Part shown: piece by piece, positions 1 through 12,348 of the stretch
Position numbering within the stretch: the stretch's first letter is position 1
Layout of the letters: each line of letters starts with the position of its first letter
Origin: Conus ventricosus
Lineage: Eukaryota > Mollusca > Gastropoda > Neogastropoda > Conidae
Assembly (NCBI GenBank): GCA_018398815.1
Contig: CM031601.1
Coordinates: 12,210,858-12,274,857, forward strand
Direction: 5' to 3'
Length of the DNA: 64,000 nucleotides
Notes under the pieces: generated by a model
Databases searched by the model: none
The model's input: the letters and a program-made list of their open reading frames with translations, nothing else
Told to the model about the DNA's origin: nothing
Position numbers and translations under genes: made by a program

Positions 1-101
1 CGCACAGCACGCACGCACACACACACACACACACCACACACACACATCTCCCTCTTTTCCAAATACATCAGGCCATCGCCACCTCCTCTGCCCTTACCTC
101 C

Positions 102-145
<44 letters not shown>
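1..145. repeat. (CA)n and poly-C tract at window edge
   Basis: CA repeat at 1-45 and about 38 C residues at 104-142. Confidence 0.95.
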
Positions 146-289
146 CCTACCGCCCACAACGCTCACCAGTAACATTTACTCGCGCACTAGTTAACTTTCC
201 CTTTTATTTTTACCCACACCAATCCATTGTCTCTGTTCAGACCTTCGAATCTCGCTACAACTGTTACGACGAGAGCTGAACAGATCACT

Positions 290-1800
290 GATTCCCCACT
301 TCAGGACATTTGGCTGTCCTTCACCTTTGATAGCAACAATGCCGTTCGTTCGCAGAGACAGTTCTGCAGCTTTGGAGTAAGTCATGGTAGGGAGTTCTGC
401 AGGCCTTTGAAGGTAAGATCATGGAGACATTGGCTGTCCTTCACCTTTGATAGCAACAATGCCGTCCGTTCGCAGAGACAGTTCTGCCAGGCCTTTGAAG
501 GTGAGATCATGGTATGTAGGTAATAATAATAATAATAATAATGAATGCTTATATAGCGCCTATTCTCGGCTAGAGGCCAAGCTCTAAGCGCTTTACAATC
601 AACACTCGTTTACACAACGGGCTGCCTACCTGGGTAGTGCCGACTGAAGAGCTGCCAGCTGGCGCTTCATTCAGTCGTGTCCCGAGTCATCCAGTCAGTA
701 TCGTTCACTCATTTTCCTTACTTCCTTCATTCTTTCCATTTCTCACGCAGGGTGCATGCTATGTGTAACGTGTCATCCATACCAACGGCCAAACTGGCCT
801 ACTCTTCCGAAAGTTGGTGATGGGATTTTATGTGTGTGCAAGATGTTGTGCGTGCGTTCACACACGGAACCTCGGTTTATAGTCTCATTCGAAGGACTGT
901 ATGGGAAATGGAGTCAGAACCAATGTTAACTCCGAGGGAAAAATCCCCCTGTTCCGAAACGCCCGGCAGAGGTTCGAACCCGCAACCCCAGGATCACCAA
1001 GATTACGAGTCAGGCGCTCTACCAACTGAGCTATTCCGGCTCATGGTCAGGGCGTTCTGTCAGGCCTTTGAAGGTAAGATCATGGTTAGGGAGTTCTGCC
1101 AGGCCTTTGAAGGTAAGATCATGGTTAGGGAGTTCTGCCAGGCCTTTGAAGGTAAGATCATGGTTAGGGAGTTCTGCCAGGCCTTTGAAGGTAAGATCAT
1201 GGTTAGGGAGTTCTGCCAGGCCTTTGCAGGTAAGATCATGGGGACATTGGCTGTCCTTCACCTTTGATAGCAACAATGCCGTCCGTTCGCAGAGACAGTT
1301 CTGCCAGGCCTTTGAAGGTAAAAATGTGTTGTGTAGGTCATGGTTAGCGAGTTTCGCCTGGTCTTTGAAGGTAATAATGTTGTGTAGGTCACGGTTAGCG
1401 AGTTTCGCCTGGTCTTTGAAGGTAAGAATGTATTGTGTGGTAAAGGTTAGGGAGTTTTACCAGGGCTTTGAAGGTAAGAATGTATTGTGTGGTAAAGGTT
1501 AGGGAGTTTTACCAGGGCTTTGAAGGTAAGAATGTATTGTGTGGTAAAGGTTAGGGAGTTTTACCAGGGCTTTGAAGGTAAGAATGTATTGTGTGGTAAA
1601 GGTTAGGGAGTTTTACCAGGGCTTTGAAGGTAAGAATGTATTGTATGGTAAAGGTTAGGGAGTTTGCCAGGCCTTTGAAAGTAAGAGTGTATTGTATGGT
1701 AAAGGTTATGGAGTTTGCCCGGCCTTTGAAGGTAATGGTGTATTGTATGGTAAAAGTTAAGGAGTTTGCCAGGCCTTTGAAGGTAATGGTGTATTATATA
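290..1800. repeat. Minisatellite block, 39-bp and ~52-bp related units
   Basis: Units built on GGCCTTTGAAGGTAAGATCA and GTTAGGGAGTTCTGCCA recur at 1050-1240 (39 bp, near-identical), and a longer variant containing GAATGTATTGTGTGGTAAAG recurs every ~52 bp from 1430 to 1800. A spacer module (GACATTGGCTGTCCTTCACC) recurs near 308, 429 and 1243. A SINE interrupts the block at 515-1040. Confidence 0.85.
515..1040 (-). mobile_element. tRNA-headed SINE inserted in minisatellite
   Basis: On the minus strand the element begins with a pol III promoter: box A-like TAGCTCAGTTGG and box B GGTTCGAACC, giving a tRNA-like head at about 960-1040. The body carries TATATAGCGCCTATTCTCGG / CTCTAAGCGCTTTACAA (plus-strand reading), and the 3' end is a (TAA)n run at 521-541. 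Flanking TCATGGT at 508-514 and 1041-1047 looks like a short target-site duplication. The acceptor stem is not well paired, so it is not a functional tRNA. Confidence 0.8.
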
Positions 1801-1802
1801 GG

Positions 1803-2575
1803 TCTTGGTGGACGGACGTGGTGGCGCCCTCTGGAGGGAGAGCTCTACTCACGCCGGCTTTGCGTCTAAGCAATTACTGTCGTCAGTACGGGGCTTAGTA
1901 GGTGGTGTCCTGTCGTCAGTACGGGGCTTAGTAGGTGGTGTCCTGTCGTCAGTACGGGGCTTAGTAGGTGGTGTCCTGTCGTCAGTACGGGGCTTAGTAG
2001 GTGGTGTCCTGTCGTCAGTACGGGGCTTAGTAGGTGGTGTCCTGTCGTCAGTACGGGGCTTAGTAGGTGGTGTCCTGTCGTCAGTACGGGGCTTAGTAGG
2101 TGGTGTCCTGTCGTCAGTACGGGGCTTAGTAGGTGGTGTCCTGTCGTCAGTACGGGGCTTAGTAGGTGGTGTCCTGTCGTCAGTACGGGGCTTAGTAGGT
2201 GGTGTCCTGTCGTCAGTACGGGGCTTAGTAGGTGGTGTCCTGTCGTCAGTACGGGGCTTAGTAGGTGGTGTCCTGTTGTCAGTACGGGGCTTAGTAGGTG
2301 GTGTCCTGTCGTCAGTACGGGGCTTAGTAGGTGGTGTCCTGTCGTCAGTACGGGGCTTAGTAGGTGGTGTCCAGCGTGGGTTGGATCAGAACAGGCACCA
2401 TCCAAGTGACTCGGCGGCAGTGCAGTGCTTCCTCTGGTGGACTGCCTCGCGACACTTTGACACTGACTGCTCCCTAGGGATTGCCAGTGCCGGGGCTGTG
2501 GCTGTGGACGTGGAGTCGGAATGAGCGGCGTGGGGTGCAATGCCACCGAGGTGGCCAGAAGATGGGACAGCAAAA
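1803..2575 (+). mobile_element. 5'-truncated copy of the long tRNA-headed retroposon, with expanded 33-bp module
   Basis: The flanking segments GGACGGACGTGGTGGCGCCC at the left and GAGCGGCGTGGGGTGCA...GACAGCAAAAAC at the right match, in the opposite orientation, the element at 20183-21049. This copy lacks the tRNA head. It differs most in carrying about 15 tandem copies of a 33-bp module that is single in the other copy. It ends four bases short of the A-rich tail seen in the full element. Confidence 0.8.
1880..2371. repeat. 33-bp tandem array, ~15 near-perfect units
   Basis: The unit is GTCGTCAGTACGGGGCTTAG plus TAGGTGGTGTCCT, repeated with essentially one substitution across the whole array. 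Because 33 is divisible by 3, all six frames stay open through the array in some readings (for example LSSVRGLVGGV on the plus strand); I read this as a by-product, not a protein. Confidence 0.95.
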
Positions 2576-2610
2576 ACATGTGTGTATGTAAAAGGCCTTT
2601 CCCTCTTCAG

Positions 2611-2767
2611 GTGGCATAGCGGACGCTCTGACTGAGGCCTGTTATAACGACACGCAGCCCATCCTGCAGCAGTGCGAGGAGGGGTACGGGCGGGCGGTGG
2701 TCAACGTGCAGGACCAGTGGATCCACGATCACCTGGACAATGTGGGTCTGCACAAGGCCGCCTGTCA
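2611..2767 (+). CDS. Penultimate exon of an unidentified cysteine-rich protein
   Basis: A 157-nt exon between CCTCTTCAG and GTGAGT, entering phase 1 and leaving phase 2. It encodes GIADALTEACYNDTQPILQQ, then CEEGYGRAVVNVQDQWIHDH and LDNVGLHKAAC. The open frame, the two consensus splice sites and exact phase joining to 4363 (CA plus A giving Gln) show it is real. I do not recognise the family. Three cysteines here plus three in the next exon suggest a disulphide-bonded extracellular helical domain. Earlier exons must lie further left; positions 1-2610 show only repeats, so they are probably outside the window. Confidence 0.8.
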
Positions 2768-2969
2768 GTGAGTCCGCTTGATGCTGTTCCGGTTCTTTTT
2801 TTTCTTCTTTTTTTTTCTTTCCCTCCATCCCCCCCCCCCCCTCCATTTTCCTCCTCATACGTTAGGTCATTAAAGTTAAGATAACAAAATACGTAGGTAG
2901 TCAAACTTTTGTTTGCAGCTGTGTGGACGTTTGAAATAGAAAGTTGCCAACAGTTTTTCAGTTCGAGGT

Positions 2970-3012
2970 TTGGGGGGAGGCGGGGGGGGGGGGGGGGGGG
3001 GGGGGGGGGAGG
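2970..3012. repeat. Poly-G tract
   Basis: About 30 consecutive G residues with one A, in the intron of the plus-strand Cys-rich gene. Another C run lies at 2829-2841. Confidence 0.95.
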
Positions 3013-3354
3013 ATGGCAATGGAGGGAGTTGTTGACGTCTTTGCGTTTCTCACAGTCGAGTCGTTCTCTGCAAGTATTAGGCCATGAAGTGCTTTTCCAG
3101 TCATATATGCTTTTATTTTTTGGAAATGCTCTAGGACATATAATCTGCACGTAATGTCAGTGTCACGGCTGCGAGTAGTATGAAAAATACCAAGGTACCG
3201 TTGAGAAGACAAAAAAAAAAACCATTTATTTTCTGCGTGTAATGTTGACCAAGCTGCAAAACACCACTGTTTAGGTTACCCCTAGTTAAATTGACAGCTT
3301 TGCTGCTGTGGCACAACTCCGTAAAGAGTTTGCTTCTTTTTCTACAGTGGAACT

Positions 3355-3553
3355 TGCCACGTGTGTTGAATTGAATGAAACTCAACTGTGTGGTCCCAAC
3401 CTTCCCAAATGAGCCTATATCTAACTCCACTCTCAGTAGGAGCCGGTCGGAGCAGAAAAATTCACAAATAACCGGTTGTAATGAGAATCGAACCCATGAC
3501 CTCCCATCCGGCAGTCCACGATGTAAGCCACTTCGCCACTGTGGCTGGTGTTT
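3355..3553 (-). mobile_element. tRNA-headed SINE, short copy
   Basis: On the minus strand box A TGGCGAAGTGG and box B GGTTCGATTCTC define a tRNA-like head, followed by TTTCTGCTCCGACCGGCTCC and GGGACCACACAGTTGAGTTT. The same head and body begin the long element at 21049, so this is a related short member or a 3'-truncated copy. Confidence 0.75.
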
Positions 3554-4110
3554 CAGGCAAACTTCTTCAGGAGATGGAATGTGACTCAGAGACAATTAAG
3601 CGATCATATTCATGTGTGCATTTGTTGTGTGAATCCGGATTAAACGGTGGGTCCTGAATCATTCAGAAAGATTGTAACAAATTTTATTACGCAAAAACTG
3701 CAGAACCGACGTGAACGAAACGTGGGGGAAAGATGGGATTTGGCCCTGAAGTTTGCTGTGAATCCGGATCACATGGCAGAGCCAGGCTGTGTTCACATAC
3801 CAGTAAGAAATGATCACCAAATGTTCACTGAACATCAACAATGTGAAGTTACTGTTGCAAAGTGATCCACGAAGTAATACATTTTCATGAAGCTTTCTAG
3901 AGAAAAAAAAACGTTCATATATATGTATTGAATTTTTTTCCCCAAAAAATGTAAATGTGGAATAATTCCTTCGGTTCGTTCCGGCTATTCCTTTCCGTGG
4001 CGGAAAATAGTGGGGGGGGGGGTTGCGTGACTCGCGTGATCCGAGATTCGTTCGACTTTGGTGGAAGGCTGCACTCTTCCGGGAGCCGTTCTAATCTATT
4101 ACTGATCGAA

Positions 4111-4112
<2 letters not shown>

Positions 4113-4146
<34 letters not shown>

Positions 4147-4200
4147 CTCTCTCTCTCTCTCACGCACATACACGCACCACACACACACACACTCTCTCTC
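4113..4200. repeat. (CA)n (CT)n microsatellite
   Basis: CA then CT, twice, about 160 bp upstream of the terminal exon of the Cys-rich gene; a further CT run at 4319-4332 forms a pyrimidine tract close to its acceptor. Confidence 0.95.
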
Positions 4201-4362
4201 TTTCCCTCCTCCCATGGAGGCAATACCATTTGCGAATTACATGCAGGATACAGATAAGAAATTAATGATAATGACTGCCCGTATGGTATACATTAGTGGA
4301 CTGTGAAAGAAATGCGCCTCTCTCTCTCTCTCCCTTATTACATGAGTTTTGTATACTGACAG

Positions 4363-4714
4363 AACCAGCATGCAGCGCGCGTTTTGCTTGCGGAACGCTT
4401 TCAAGCTGTGCGGGGAAGAGCTAGCCGAGGCCATGCTGAACAGTGAACTGCACACTCTCCCGGACATCTGCTTATCCCTGCTGCCCAGCGACGCTGACGA
4501 CGACGAGGATTCTGATTCGGCGACCACCATTTCCGATGAGGAGAACCCCGACTCGACCACTCAGAATGAGGGCGATGGGAGTTCTGTGGTTCCGAGTGGT
4601 GGCGATTCTTCTCGAGATGGCATGGACAAGGACGACTCTCTGGCTTCCAGTTTGGGATGCAGCGTTTTGGTAGTTATCGTTCCTGGGCTCGTTTCATTGC
4701 TCGTGCTTGTTTGA
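4363..4714 (+). CDS. Terminal exon: acidic tail and hydrophobic C-terminus, possibly GPI-anchored
   Basis: Following a CTGACAG acceptor, the frame runs TSMQRAFCLRNAFKLCGEEL, AEAMLNSELHTLPDICLSLL, then an acidic Asp/Glu/Ser/Thr-rich stretch (DADDDEDSDSATTISDEENP) and ends SLGCSVLVVIVPGLVSLLVL plus V before TGA. A hydrophobic stretch at the very C-terminus after a small-residue spacer (LASSLG) is typical of a GPI-anchor signal; a tail-anchored membrane protein is the alternative. Cys spacing in AFCLRNAFKLCGEE and DICLS continues the pattern of the preceding exon, so a secreted, surface-tethered Cys-rich protein is the most economical reading. No family is assigned. Confidence 0.8.
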
Positions 4715-6245
4715 AGTAAAGGGAATGTGAACGGGAAAAGTTTGTAGGGGTTTCAGATGATCCTTCAGGGGCTCATGCCTGTGGGACTAATATCACCATC
4801 TTTGGTTCTTCAGGCAGGAAGAATAGGAGTGGTTACTTTATCATTTAGCTTTGCTGACAGCAGTTACAAGGAAACACCTGACTGTTTTGCTGTACGTTTG
4901 TTTAAAGACACACTGTGAGACGTTTGGGCTAGTTTGGGCTATTTTCCTGTACATGTTTGTTTCAAGACAAACTGTGAGAGATTTAGGTTATTACCTGTAT
5001 ATGTTTGTTTCAAGACAAACTGAGATATTTGGATTATTTCCAGGTTGTAAGGTTGCAGATTTTTAAGGGAGACAGAGGGGATTTTAAGATTCTGTTGTAA
5101 CCAAGTATGATGTGCGGAGGACCGAGTTGTAATGTTTTTGTCTTAAGAATCAGTAGAATGTAAAGGGAACTACTGAAGAATTTAAGAAAACATTTTTTTA
5201 AAGATTGCTAACAAATATAGAGTGACTGAAAAAAAGCACTAGCAGTGGCAACAAGAGCAATGATTTAATCAAAATGTTAAATGCAACAACAGTGCATTTT
5301 ATCTTTATTTCAGAAGCTTCAATGTTGATTTCGTTCCTGATCAAAAATGAATAAGAAAGATAAATAATCCTCATTCCCACCAGAGTGCCATTTTAGAGCG
5401 TGTCTAAGTGGCAAAAATTATTTCAGAATCAACTTTTTTCTTCCCTAGAGTACCACTTCAGAGTGTCTCTATTAGAACCAACAATTATTTCACAGAGTCA
5501 AATCCATCTGAATTTCAAATTATTTTCTCTTCTGCTGCTATTGATAAAATATTTGATGAAGAGTGCCATTCGGACCAACCAGTTTGCAGTGTAAGCAGCA
5601 GCTTTGTCTGCAAACAAGCAGATTGAACTGTTCCCAACTCTAGATCGGTCTCCTGCCTTTGGTGTAGTTACACTTGTGTGTTTCTATGTGTATGATGGTT
5701 GCTTGAAAATCTCACGAAAAGATGACTGGTTGATGAATGTCTTGAAACTCACAAAAAGGTTATGTTTTAAAACTGGAAGCTTCTTTTTCTCTTTGCTATG
5801 CAAACTTATGTGTCATATTCTCTTCAAGGTCTGGATGGGACATATTTAAGAAGAAAAGCTGAAGAAACATGCAAGCTTATCCATTCAAAATATGACTGTG
5901 TATGCGTCTGTGTGTGTATGTGTGTGTGTATGAGTCTGTGTGTGTGTTTGTGTGTATGTGTGTAAAGAAAAGCGCAGTCAAGGGAATGAGTGTAAATATG
6001 TTGAAGCAGAAAAAAAACCCACAAGGCAATTAGTGAGTTACACATCCCCAGTTTAGATTCCACATTTATAAGCTCCAGATTGTAAAAATGGATTACCTTG
6101 CAACTTGAGCATAGAAAGACATATGTGTGATTATGCGAATCTCAGGTGTGAACAATTTTAAGCACTGGACCTAACGCATGCAAAGCTGTATTTTCACGAC
6201 TTTTTTTAAAAATGTAAATAAATTGTCTTCATATTAATATTTGGT
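4715..6245 (+). other. Probable 3' UTR of the plus-strand Cys-rich gene
   Basis: AT-rich single-copy sequence follows the TGA without further exons. A local imperfect repeat (TGTTTGTTTCAAGACAAACTG-like, about 4890-5030) and a (TG)n stretch (5895-5970) lie inside. The first convincing AATAAA is at 6217-6222; later AATAAA strings near 6577 are alternatives. Extent inferred only from these signals. Confidence 0.5.
6217..6222 (+). terminator. Candidate polyadenylation signal AATAAA
   Basis: A canonical hexamer about 1.5 kb after the plus-strand stop codon, followed within 30 bp by a T/G-rich stretch (TTTGGTGGTTTAG). Confidence 0.4.
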
Positions 6246-9200
6246 GGTTTAGTTCAATACCATTTTCTTAAATGATCCATTTTTCATTCTCTCTCTCTCT
6301 CTCTCTCTTTTTTATATATACCTGCGAACAAAATTTAACTGCCATGTAGATCTCACTAGCACGCAATGATAAGGATGACGCTTCACTGGATTAAAATGCA
6401 AAGGCATGTTCGTTGAATTCTCTTTTTTATGTCCTCTTTTCAATGTTGATTTTCTTTTTCTTGATAAGCATGTGTACTTGCATATTTCTGGTGAAGGCAT
6501 TACAATTTTCAACATTCTTGGTTAGCATTTTTGCTTGCATATTCCAAGTGGAGAAATGTACACAGCGGTGTAATTAACAATAAACTGGTTTTAAACAATC
6601 TTAAATAAAAGCAGATTTGTCTGTACTGTGTGTCTGTCTGTGTCTCTTTTTGCTCCTTATACAAATCTTCTCTAAACATGGCATGGTGATGGAAAACTAA
6701 TAAGAGGGAATCACATGTGTGGTAGTAAGTTGCAATACTTCGAAGGGGGAGGGGGTGGGGAACAGAATAAGAGGAAGCACAAGGGGGAGAACAAGGGGAG
6801 GTGGGAGTGGGGGTGAAGGGGAGGAAAGAGGAAAGGGGAGACATGGAAAGGGGAGGGGGGGGGTGTAGTAAGCAGGGAGGTGTGTATGTAGGTGGGAGGG
6901 AGGGGGGGGGGGTGGCAACTTATGTTTGATAGCTGGACAGTATTATTGAACAATATAAAATTGGCAGAACATATACTCTGTCTCCACATCTACGCCGACT
7001 CTATGAGAAAAGAATTTAAACCTTTGCTTGTTCGTTTTTTTTCTCTTATTTTTCCCTTTTTCTTTAGTAAATTTTGAGTATGATGTTCATGTCACTAATG
7101 GAATCTAAGGGGGAAATGCCCTTTGGGACAAGAGGGTTAGATAATGTTGCTTATAGCCCAGCCGACCGCAAAGGGCCACAAGAGGGTGGTGGGATTGGGA
7201 TGAGTGGGGTTTGGAGGGGAGGGGGAGGGAGGTTGAAGATGAAGGATGGGTATGAACCCGCCTTACGTCCTCTGCATACTCTTGATGCTTTGTGTTCAAT
7301 TTGTCATGAGGTATACACCCAACACGTTCCTCCACTGCTCTGATTTAATCCATTCAACTATTCTGGAATAAGGGAGCATGAAATTCAAACAGAATTTCTG
7401 TGGAAAAGCGAAACACAATAGAAATCCAAAGAACATCAGTTGGCAGCCCTGAGTGAGTGATCAATGTACAATAAAACAAAACAAAAACACATACCTCATT
7501 TATATATATTCTTCATTTATTTCAAACTGATATGTCACTGATAAACAATACAGAGTACGGAAACTACTCTGAGGAAGGTGTCAGTAATATCAAAATCATA
7601 GGAATTCATTCTAAAACCCTATCAACATGAGTATATTGGTCACAATGGTATGCATAGAACTGTACAACCACATTCGTCTTGCCATGAGAAGGCTGGAAGA
7701 TTGCTAGCAATATGGCAACACAAAAAGAAAAAAAAAATGATCTGTGTGAGACAGACAGAGATGGAGAAAGAATATGTTGCAAGACAGAAGTGAGTTGGAC
7801 AAAGAGACCATGTGTGTATGAAAGAGAGGTTGGACAAAAGGACCAATGTGTGTATGACAGAGAGTTGGACAAAGAGACCATGGTTGTATCACAGATGAGT
7901 TGGAACAAAGACATGTGTGTGATACAGAATAACAAAAAGTGTGATGGATACGACAACAGGCAAATACTGGGGATGTGCACTAACATCATACGATTCAAAT
8001 TTACATGGTTGATTCTCCAAGCTGATTTAAGAGAAATTAAACAAATCATGTTCATTTGAGTACAAATGTTAGCACCACTTTGGTCGTCATTCAATGCAGT
8101 AATCAGGAATTGTTAAATCATAAACATGATTCACAGGTCACAAAAGATCCATAAAATGTCAAGTCATTAAGTGAACATAAAAGATCTGGTAATAACACAA
8201 ATTTGTAAACTACATGAATTGAACTGTGACCAGTTGAAAATGGAACGGACCTGGTTATAAAACAGTATTTCCTAGAAAACCAACTGGCTAAATTTAAAGC
8301 TTTTCATTGACATCTTAAACCTGACAACACATGCTGGAAAAGGGACAGAGCAGAAATGTGAACACAATGAAAAGCTTGAATGTAGGAGTACAGAGGTGGT
8401 GTGGGATGAAATGTGAACGAGTGGAGGGGGTCAGGGGTGCAGCATTGGGGGGTTGGGGGGAGGGCGGGTGGGGGGGTAGTGGTGTGGTTCAAAGGACAAA
8501 AATGAAAATTTTGTGGCAAGAAATGTTTTAACAAGATCAGTACAACACGCGATGCAACATTTCTTAACTGAACCAAACTTCTCACGATTAATGAATATAC
8601 CATGAAGTACAAGATGGTGGTGGTTTTCATGAAAACCGTTCCTAAGAGATGCTGTTTTTAAATACAAATGTTGCTGATAACTATTTCTGGTGATTTTCTC
8701 TTCTTCTCTTCTTCTTTTATGTTTTGTTTTGAGAGACTTAAAACAAACACAAAAGCACATGGTAATATAAGTATTATACGTTGTTATTATTATTATTATT
8801 ATTATTAATGTTACTTGTCAACAGCCCTTAAAAACTAAAACCAACTAAAAAAAAAAACCCACAAAAAACATGGCAATGTTTCACTTTAATAACCTTTAAA
8901 ACAAGGGTAATCACATTTAACTGAACTGCCAATCCTTATAACTCCTTAAGGCACTTGAATTCCTATGTATCATTATCATTCTGAGACATCTCTCCTCTTT
9001 TAAGACTGTATCCCTCAACAGGGATGATCGATTGAAAAAGAATTTTGAACACAAATTCTATCATTTAAATTGGTGGATTGATGGAAACACAATGTGAAAC
9101 AACAATTTGTTAAATTAGTACGACCATCTTGTTTACAGCAACCAATGTGAATCAACAAGTAGTTTGCTGAATTAGGAGGGGCCGTCTTGTTATAGCAACT

Positions 9201-9943
9201 GTCAACTATATAGCCCCTAACCCCTCCACTTTAAAAAAGAACAACAAACCTGCACAAATCTTGATTATAGCAAATGTATCTGTAGTAACCTAACATACAT
9301 GCATTTCCAATATGCATCTGCACAGACACCCCAATTTGCACACAAACTAGCAATAATCAAAATCATCAAACTGTGTCAAAAGGGTAAAATGGAACAAGTG
9401 AGCAAGTGTGTCTGTGCCATCTTTCATCCTGTAAAACATCTTGCCTTATCTTCAGGTGACTGGACATTCCATTGCGAGGACCTGCATTAAAGAAGCAGCT
9501 GAACTGCACTGAATCAGCGACAACTGGACACAATGTCAACCCAACACAGACAAAGGATAACTGGCTTCTGTCGGGAGTCAAGACCCGTGTCTGCTATCTC
9601 AATTGTTCTAGCCAAAAAAGGTTGCGGAGCTGGACGAGTTTGAACACGAAATGCATACACTTATCTGGCCTGGTGAAGAGAACTATGGCCTTTCAATCCC
9701 TTCCCACCATCTACTCAAAGAGACAGTAAAACTGTAGGCAAACTTTTGCACTGAACACAAAAAAAACCCAGACCACTGGCCTTTTTCCATCAGTAGGGGG
9801 TGGGTGGGGGGGAGGTGTGGGTATGACCAGACCAGCAGTCGGATGCCAATGTGGAGGCTGGAGGCAGGCAGAAACCCAACCTCTGAGAGTCATCGCCCGC
9901 TCACTGGCTCTGGCTGACCAGGGGTCCTCCCCTGCTGACATAG

Positions 9944-10140
9944 GCCCCCCACCTTCACTGTCCAGTGTGATGGCTCATTCCTCGTGTTAAGAGGCCCCCC
10001 ACCTTCACTGTCCAGTGTGATGGTCATTCCTCGTGTTAGAGGCCCCCCACCTTCACTGTCCAATGTGATGGCTCATTCCTCGTGTTAAGAGGCCCCCACC
10101 TTCACTGTCCAGTGTGATGGCTCATTACTCGTGTTAAGAT
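9944..10140. repeat. ~50-bp tandem repeat, 4 units
   Basis: AGGCCCCCCACCTTCACTGT followed by CCAGTGTGATGGCTCATTCC and TCGTGTTAAG, four times with small indels. Confidence 0.93.
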
Positions 10141-11987
10141 CAACCTTCAGCGGATGATGATAAGCTTCTCGGGTCGCTAGATACATTTCTTCATAAACAT
10201 CTAAAATCTGGCCCATGAGCGCCTGTGACATTGATCAAGCAGAACAATACCTAGTGATGCAAATCCACTTTGCAGTAATAAACCCACACAACTATCGGCA
10301 CAAAATTAATATGGAAACGATCTGCCAAGTTTGTGTTTTGCAATTGGAATAACATGAAAAAAAAAACAACGAAAAAAGAGACACACATGTAGCCAGCATT
10401 TCGTGCAAAAAGACTGCACAATATTCTACCAGGAACACGGCAGTACATGTCTATGTATCATTATCACAACTTTGGGAAATAAGTACTCTTTCTTTTTCAC
10501 AACCAAGGATACAAACGGTTCAAATTCCATAATGTGAATGTGTCTCACACAAGCTATTCTCCAACACATTTTTCATTAAATAAGGAAAAACAAAATGTTC
10601 TATCATTAGCAAATATTCTAACCTCATACAGATATACTATTGGGAGCTCTCACAGGTACAGAATTGTCTTAGACTACACTCTGTCTATGGCAAGCAGTAA
10701 GCATGAACTACACAGGACAGGATTTCATATTTCCCTTGGATTTATGGCAAGAAACTAATACACACAAGTATATTTCACAGGATTTAAAAACTACTATTTT
10801 GTTTTTTTATGGATTTCAAAATCATTACAAGAAAAAAAAGAAAGAAACAAAGCATGCCTCAAAAAAGCAAATCACAGACTTTTTTTTTACCTGAACAGAA
10901 GTTCAGAAACTGAATCAAACGCTTCTTGCTCCGATATGGAAAAAGAAAGAAGAGAGAGAGATTGACAGAGAGAGAGGAACATAGCAAGGAAAAGTATAAA
11001 ATTGGTAACGTTTTTGAAATGTTCACAAGATTTCGGCCCACACAAGGCCTTCTTCACAGTATCACTTGCTTACACATGACAAAAGTGCTTGTGTCTCCCA
11101 TGAAGCAATGTACAACATACTGCTCATCCGGCGCTGCAGCGCTTGTCTTCATTTTCTCTCTTCAAGAATGGTTCATATGGTTTGTGATCTTCATAATTAT
11201 AATCATGTTCATACTGTATGACTCTCAATTAACACCTACCTCCACCCTATTCCTTTTTAAATGTGTCTTTTCTATGCCTCCCTTGGTAAACACTAAAATA
11301 AAACCATTTACATGTTATCACCCTATGTGATGGGACTTTAAGTGGATTCCAACCATTTCGTTTCTTTCCCTCCTGTTAAGTCTCTACCTGTTAAACCCTC
11401 AGACTTCTGGGGCTCGTTGAGAGGCATCACTGAGCACTCTTTTTATAGAAACGCCATTCTTTTATTAAAACAAAACAAAACCACCATCAACAACAACAAC
11501 ACAATCTGCTAGAAAGAGACCACCAATGGATCATGATAACCAATACGCATCTATGGCCATAGACTTTGAAACATCTATGGAACAAATATACACTTCTCTT
11601 TTTCACACACAAATGCACTTCAACAGTTAACAACAAAATAACTCTACAGCCGGAGCAAAATTGGTAAAACACAATTTTTATATATTCAAAAAGACATAAT
11701 TACATGGGTGAAGTTTTACAGCTGTTCCTCCATGTATAATGAACAGTACATAAACATATTCTATCACACAAGAGTTGGTTAAATGAGGTGTCGTACTTGT
11801 CTGGATATGTACACACAGTACACGTCATAAACATTGTCCATGATACTGCTTGCAGTAAAAAAAAAACTCCCTGGATATGTGAAATTCTGTCATTCCCACA
11901 GCATCCTCAGACTGCTGCACTGTTCCCAACAGTCTAGAAAAATAAGATTCGGACCACAAACATGAAGTTGCCATGGGTTCCTCACCA

Positions 11988-12348
11988 TACAGGCCAATGT
12001 GCAGTAACAATGACTGCCAACGATACAGGCCAATGTGCAGTAACAATGACTGCCAACGATACAGGCCAATGTGCAGTAACAATGACTGCCAACGATACAG
12101 GCCAATGTGCAGTAACAATGACTGCCAACGATACAGGCCAATGTGCAGTAACAATGACTGCCAATGATACAGGCCAATGTGCAGTAACAATGACTGCCAA
12201 CGATACAGGCCAATGTGCAGTAACAATGACTGCCAACGATACAGGCCAATGTGCAGTAACAATGACTGCCAACGATACAGGCCAATGTGCAGTAACAATG
12301 ACTGCCAACGATACAGGCCAATGTGCAGTAACAATGACTGACAACGAT
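11988..12348. repeat. 36-bp tandem array, 10 near-identical units
   Basis: Unit GATACAGGCCAATGTGCAGT plus AACAATGACTGCCAAC, with one substitution (AACGAT to AATGAT) in one unit. Divisible by three, so several frames are open; composition and lack of flanking coding sequence argue against a gene. Confidence 0.96.

Noticed and set aside
960..1040. tRNA gene on the minus strand
   Set aside because: Promoter boxes are good, but the acceptor stem does not pair and the sequence continues into a SINE body with a (TAA)n tail.
1805..2579. Long open frames of 237-239 codons on both strands
   Set aside because: They exist only because a 33-bp unit is tandemly repeated; flanks are retroposon sequence and both strands are equally open.
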